DNA of 11,043 nt from NCBI GenBank assembly GCA_946479005.1, contig CAMLEM010000026.1, forward strand, positions 1-11,043, read 5' to 3'. Positions 8,601 to 11,043 of this stretch are shown in pieces (positions within the stretch are counted from its first letter, which is position 1; each line of letters begins with the position of its first letter). The notes beneath the pieces are model-generated. The model was not told the origin of the DNA. It ran no database searches and saw only the letters and a list, made by a program, of their open reading frames with translations. The position numbers and the translations under genes are program-made. This DNA is from an uncultured Chitinophagaceae bacterium. GTDB lineage: Bacteria > Bacteroidota > Bacteroidia > Chitinophagales > Chitinophagaceae.

Positions 8601-8733
8601 CAATGCCAAGGCCACCTTGCAAAGCGTGGTGGAGAACACCATCAATCCTGAACTGAAGGCCGAGGCGCAGGAAAAATTGAACAAAGTGACAGACGCCGAA
8701 GGAAGATCGAGCAAAGTGGAGGATGATAATTAA
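5689..8733 (+). CDS. Large exported tetratricopeptide (TPR) repeat protein
   Basis: A 1014-residue protein built almost wholly of TPR-like helical hairpins, which usually form scaffolds for protein-protein contact. Residues 1-20 are a signal peptide (CLLSLAICLSLFARSQ). Cys12 is not in a good lipobox, so a soluble periplasmic protein is more likely than a lipoprotein. I count roughly 17-20 repeats of about 34 residues with the usual small/aromatic pattern. Clear examples are NYHLGEYYFRTGKYAEAVNRY, KFNQGYAYFNLQRFAEAKQSF, YLLGDAYLKTGQKSNARNAF, YNLGYAYLRKENYPVSLRYF and LLGEVFYRQEDYFNAKATL. Several end in YPNS or FPxxS, as in YbgF/BamD-like TPRs. The C-terminal tail is acidic and probably flexible. 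It is the first gene of a tight operon with an outer-membrane barrel and an HU-fold membrane protein. The cellular role is unknown. It could be a periplasmic partner of the barrel. Confidence 0.88.
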   Translation: MKNRCLLSLAICLSLFARSQQTRFYSDPETQFKEAREYFQKEQYSLAWPLFKELKQSVRETDVANRTVTVQDINYYYTVLALKQNEGRAEEDALQYVEVEKNNARTQMMNYHLGEYYFRTGKYAEAVNRYENANISNLSNEEIASLKFNQGYAYFNLQRFAEAKQSFNAIRGMKDDPNYLAANYYYGFLAFRDRQYNEALESFRIVENDKNYSTVVPYYIAQIYYIQGKKDEAITYIQGKLSSGSSSQYYDLELKQLIGHAYFEKKDYAKALPYLEDYVSRSKKVRREDLYELSYAYYQSTNYAKAIEGFKQLSGKDDSLSQHAMYLLGDAYLKTGQKSNARNAFLFGASNNSNQRQKEISQFQYAKLSYELGYQDEALNSLNTFVANYPNSEYIVEAKELLVDVLANTNNYKEAQALLATISNPSENVKRVYPRILFGRAAELINDGQLREADETLTEILGMPYNRSVLPYTYFWKGEIGYRSNQLDTAIKYYHLYVDAGAPVSGEANPTNAKYNLGYAYLRKENYPVSLRYFEPLMKAPALNTDAFSQDAYIRTADNYFMLKDYSRAKAMYDNVVRLSWPAEDYATFQIAMLAGVRSANEKIALMNTMIRKFPQSSLVNEATLEIANTYMANERWREAIPYLHTLISASGNDEMKPNAYMKLGLAHYNMDNNTDALKNFKYVVDNYPNSVSAEDALDNIRTILLEDGRTDEYTSYMREIGRPLTADTEDSLTYFAAEKLYDDQKLNEALSAFNNYVQRFPRGEHVLDAQFNRAEIYNVKKDWPNALAAYEAVAAEAPNQYAERSVLTAARIAFFELKDYQKSERYYIQLKGVTQSQEVKLEAMRGLLRSQYQLQKWTEAVENAKELTAAKGGSADDKSLANMAIAKSYQVNGQHDLAITNFKSVVQFNKAALAAEARYEIANSWLQLNRLPDAEKAAMETISKAGSYDYWTTKAYILLGEVFYRQEDYFNAKATLQSVVENTINPELKAEAQEKLNKVTDAEGRSSKVEDDN

Positions 8734-8740
8734 TTAATAA

Positions 8741-10411
8741 ATGAAACTAACCCGGATGCGGACCATTCATAAAATAGCTTTTCTACTGGTACCCGTGCTC
8801 TCTTTCCAGTCTTTGTACGCCCAGCGCGACACTACAGGAAAGGGATCCATTGATATCACTTCGAGTTTCAAGCCGGTGCTCAGGCATACGGCGAAGATCA
8901 ATTTCCAGGCATCGCCGCCGCCTGCCGACACCACGAAGACCCGCCAGACCTACAATATCCCCAACCAGAACCTGCTGTTTGCCTACCAGCCAGGATCCTT
9001 AAAACCCCTTGCTTTTGACGTGGACTCGGGAGGAAGGTTTGATAACAGTAGTTATATCAAGGCAGGTTTTGGTAGCCTCAGGACTCCGTTCGTTCAGGCA
9101 GGTGTAACTTTTGGTGATGGAAAGACCGCGGGGCTGAACATTTTCGCGAAGCACGTCGGTTCGGATGGAAAAAGAGATTTTCAGAAATTCAATAGCACGG
9201 ATGTAAAGCTGGCCGGGTTCTTTAAATCCGGCAATAACCTGGAATGGGACGCCCAGGTAGGAATGAACCAGTACCGGACCTTCAAATACGGGTTTGAACC
9301 ACAAACGCTGGGATTCCCGGATGATTCCATTCGCGTGAATTTTCAAACACTTTCTGCCAGGCTGGCGATGCATAATATCAATAAAACAGATTTCGGGCTG
9401 ACCTATTGGCCCGAATTGAAGATCGACGTGTTCAGTGATCACCTGAAGAACAGTGAGAGCAATACGGTACTGAACCTTCCCCTGGAAAAGACCATCGGAA
9501 AAGAGAAAGAATGGGCGGTGAAGCTGGGCATCACTTTCGACCTGACGAGGCTTTCTCCCACTGATAAGTCGGTCGTGAATAATACAATGTATTACATCTC
9601 GCCTTCGGTTTTATACAAGACTTCCCGTATCAATGTGCAGGCTGGGATCCGGCCCTCCTGGGATAATGGCACCTTCAAAATGTTCCCGAACATCCTGGCC
9701 GATCTCAGTACTTCGGATGAGCGATTCACTTTTATGGCGGGTTGGACGGGTTATGTTAGAAAGACGACCTACCAGTACCTGGCTTCTCAGAATCCGTGGC
9801 TATGGATGCCGCTGGACTACAGGAACACCTGGATCGAAGAGCGTTTTGCCGGCTTCAAGGGTTCGGTGGGTGACCATCTCACTTACGCTGCCAAGGTCGG
9901 TTTCAACAAACTCACGAATCAGCCCCTGTTCATTAATGATACCACGGCCGGGTTTGGAGGAAAATCCTTCCGCGTGGTGAATGAAAGCCGGATCAACGTG
10001 GTGAACTTCGGCGGAGAACTAGGATATACGGTGAAGGAAAAATTTTCGGTGATCACGGGCTTACAATTTAACCAGTACACGGGATTAAAGGACAATGCGG
10101 AGGCCTGGGGACTTTTGCCACTCGAGTTGAAAGCGGCTATGCGCCTCCAGGTCATCAAAGACCTCTGGCTTAAAGGAGATTTGTTCGCCTGGACAGGCCC
10201 CCGTTATATGAAGAACGACGGGTCGCCCGGTCGCCTGGGGGGTGCCACGGATCTCAACGCCGGCCTGGAATTCAAGGTCACCAAAAATATCAGTCTCTGG
10301 ACCCAGTTCAATAATCTTTTCAATAAAAGCTACCAGCGGTGGAACCAGTACCCGGTCTACGGGTTCAACTTCGTGGGCGGAGTTGTATTTTCGTTCGATC
10401 AAAAGAACTGA
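8741..10411 (+). CDS. Outer-membrane beta-barrel protein, TonB-receptor-like but without a plug domain
   Basis: A 556-residue predicted outer-membrane barrel. The signal peptide ends near SLYAQ (about residue 27). Methionine 6 could also be the start, because the hydrophobic core begins at residue 11. A segment at about 30-90 (ITSSFKPVLRHTAKINF, a short PPPADTTKTR linker, then YNIPNQNLLFAYQPGSLKPL) precedes the barrel. From about 100 onward, alternating strands with aromatic girdles and Gly-rich turns continue to the end. The closing strands, SLWTQFNNLFNKSYQRWNQYPVYGFNFVGGVVFSF, resemble the C-terminus of TonB-dependent receptors. There is no plug (no Secretin/TonB N-terminal or carboxypeptidase-like domain) and no clear TonB box, so active transport is doubtful. 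It starts 7 bases after the TPR stop. The ligand and function are unknown. Confidence 0.83.
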   Translation: MKLTRMRTIHKIAFLLVPVLSFQSLYAQRDTTGKGSIDITSSFKPVLRHTAKINFQASPPPADTTKTRQTYNIPNQNLLFAYQPGSLKPLAFDVDSGGRFDNSSYIKAGFGSLRTPFVQAGVTFGDGKTAGLNIFAKHVGSDGKRDFQKFNSTDVKLAGFFKSGNNLEWDAQVGMNQYRTFKYGFEPQTLGFPDDSIRVNFQTLSARLAMHNINKTDFGLTYWPELKIDVFSDHLKNSESNTVLNLPLEKTIGKEKEWAVKLGITFDLTRLSPTDKSVVNNTMYYISPSVLYKTSRINVQAGIRPSWDNGTFKMFPNILADLSTSDERFTFMAGWTGYVRKTTYQYLASQNPWLWMPLDYRNTWIEERFAGFKGSVGDHLTYAAKVGFNKLTNQPLFINDTTAGFGGKSFRVVNESRINVVNFGGELGYTVKEKFSVITGLQFNQYTGLKDNAEAWGLLPLELKAAMRLQVIKDLWLKGDLFAWTGPRYMKNDGSPGRLGGATDLNAGLEFKVTKNISLWTQFNNLFNKSYQRWNQYPVYGFNFVGGVVFSFDQKN

Positions 10412-10412
10412 A

Positions 10413-10991
10413 ATGTACGCTGAGCTGCATCAGTACCTCATACAACATCGCATTTTACCGGTGCCGGGCCTCGGCACTTTTTTATTGGAGCGCAGACCTG
10501 CGGAAGCGGATATTCCCAACCGCGTAATCCTTGCGCCCACCTACCGGGTGAATTATAAACCGGAGGTGGAACCCATCCCCAAACATTTTTTTAGCTGGCT
10601 TGCCCATATCCTGAATGTCACCGACCGGGAAGCCCAAATAAGGTTTGACAGTTTTGGATCAAAATTGATCGGGGATGCGAAGCAGGGAAAGATCGTGAAA
10701 TGGCAGGGGGTGGGGGAGATCCGCCGGAAGAATGAGCAGTTCCTGTTTACACCGCAGGTGCTGACCGTTGAGCAACCCGTACCATCTATCAAAGTGATCA
10801 GGCAACACGCGGAACACCAGGTAAGGGTGGGAGAGGATGTTCGAAGCTCGGGGGAGATGACCAGGATGTTGAAGCCGGAAACTTCACGTAGAGGTTACCC
10901 GTTGTTAATACCTGTACTCCTGCTAATTTTATCAATTGCGTTTATCGCCTGGTATTTCATTACTAATGGGGTCACACCAATTGCGAGATAA
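10413..10991 (+). CDS. HU/CCDC81-type domain protein with C-terminal membrane anchor, lacking SPOR
   Basis: A 192-residue protein beginning one base after the barrel stop. An upstream in-frame ATG at 10242 lies inside the barrel gene and is rejected. Residues 1-50 (MYAELHQYLIQHRILPVPGLGTFLLERRPAE) and about 58-115 (FFSWLAHILNVTDREAQIRFDSFGSKLIGDAKQGKIVKWQGVGEIRR) match the two tandem HU-fold domains of the prokaryotic CCDC81-like family. A basic linker ends in SRR, followed by one membrane helix at 162-183. Only about nine residues (ITNGVTPIAR) remain, so the HU domains should be cytoplasmic and the tail periplasmic. Related Bacteroidota proteins often continue past the helix into a periplasmic, peptidoglycan-binding SPOR domain, which is absent here. 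DNA or protein binding by the HU domains is inferred. Operon position suggests a link to the TPR and barrel proteins. Confidence 0.8.
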   Translation: MYAELHQYLIQHRILPVPGLGTFLLERRPAEADIPNRVILAPTYRVNYKPEVEPIPKHFFSWLAHILNVTDREAQIRFDSFGSKLIGDAKQGKIVKWQGVGEIRRKNEQFLFTPQVLTVEQPVPSIKVIRQHAEHQVRVGEDVRSSGEMTRMLKPETSRRGYPLLIPVLLLILSIAFIAWYFITNGVTPIAR

Positions 10992-11002
10992 TCTCTATTT
11001 GG

Positions 11003-11034
11003 ACGCAACGAACGCAAAGAAGCGCAAAGAACGC
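11003..11034. repeat. Short purine-rich imperfect tandem repeat in the 3' flank
   Basis: About three and a half units occur: ACGCAACGA (11003-11011), ACGCAAAGA (11012-11020), AGCGCAAAGA (11021-11030) and a partial ACGC (11031-11034). They lie just after the stop of the HU-domain gene and approach the window edge. The DNA is non-coding as far as visible. I see no hairpin with a T-run that would mark a terminator. Confidence 0.6.
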
Positions 11035-11043
11035 CACTTTAAT

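Noticed and set aside
5689..8733. Assignment of the TPR protein as SprE/PorW of the type IX secretion system
   Set aside because: SprE/PorW is a lipoprotein, whereas this protein lacks a good lipobox. No other type IX secretion gene is seen nearby, and TPR similarity alone is not enough.
8741..10411. Assignment of the barrel as a SusC-type nutrient transporter
   Set aside because: It is about half the usual SusC length, has no plug or N-terminal carboxypeptidase-like domain, and no SusD gene follows.
10242..10412. Upstream extension of the HU-domain protein to the ATG at 10242
   Set aside because: The extra 57 residues overlap the barrel gene fully, are rich in Ser/Thr/Pro and look like a shadow frame. 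The HU-like fold begins exactly at the ATG at 10413.
1..11043. Mobile element, phage, defence or CRISPR system
   Set aside because: No transposase, integrase, terminal inverted repeats, spacer arrays, nuclease/helicase genes or composition break are visible. All genes fit chromosomal metabolism or envelope functions.

Overview
The window looks like chromosomal DNA from a Bacteroidota bacterium, most likely of the Chitinophagaceae type. The grounds are a DUF6526 membrane protein, a CCDC81-type HU-fold membrane protein next to a large TPR protein and an outer-membrane barrel, the near absence of Shine-Dalgarno sequences, and matches to the Bacteroidota -7 promoter box TAnnTTTG. This placement rests on reading the proteins, not on a database search. 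I see no mobile element, CRISPR array, tRNA or rRNA gene, and no intergenic gap above 300 bases.

Left part (1-4086). A minus-strand pair reads leftward: cinA, then the N-terminal 298 codons of a lipoyl-bearing E2 acyltransferase that runs off the left edge. Diverging from cinA is a plus-strand pair: a periplasmic PBP4-type D-Ala-D-Ala carboxypeptidase/endopeptidase and a small DUF6526 two-helix membrane protein.

Middle (4096-5688). A minus-strand pair encodes a DoxX-family membrane protein followed by an M50/site-2-type intramembrane zinc protease. It converges on the DUF6526 gene with only 9 bases between the stop codons. A 187-base divergent intergenic region separates doxX from the next block.

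Right part (5689-10991). Three closely packed plus-strand genes (gaps of 7 bases and 1 base) form an envelope operon: a 1014-residue exported TPR-array protein, a 556-residue plugless TonB-receptor-like outer-membrane barrel, and a 192-residue protein with two HU/CCDC81-type domains and a C-terminal membrane anchor. Together they have members in the cytoplasm or inner membrane, the periplasm and the outer membrane, which suggests a trans-envelope system of unknown function. This is the most interesting part of the window. Its last gene ends right after the membrane helix, without the SPOR domain that its Bacteroidota relatives often carry. The window closes with a short purine-rich tandem repeat.
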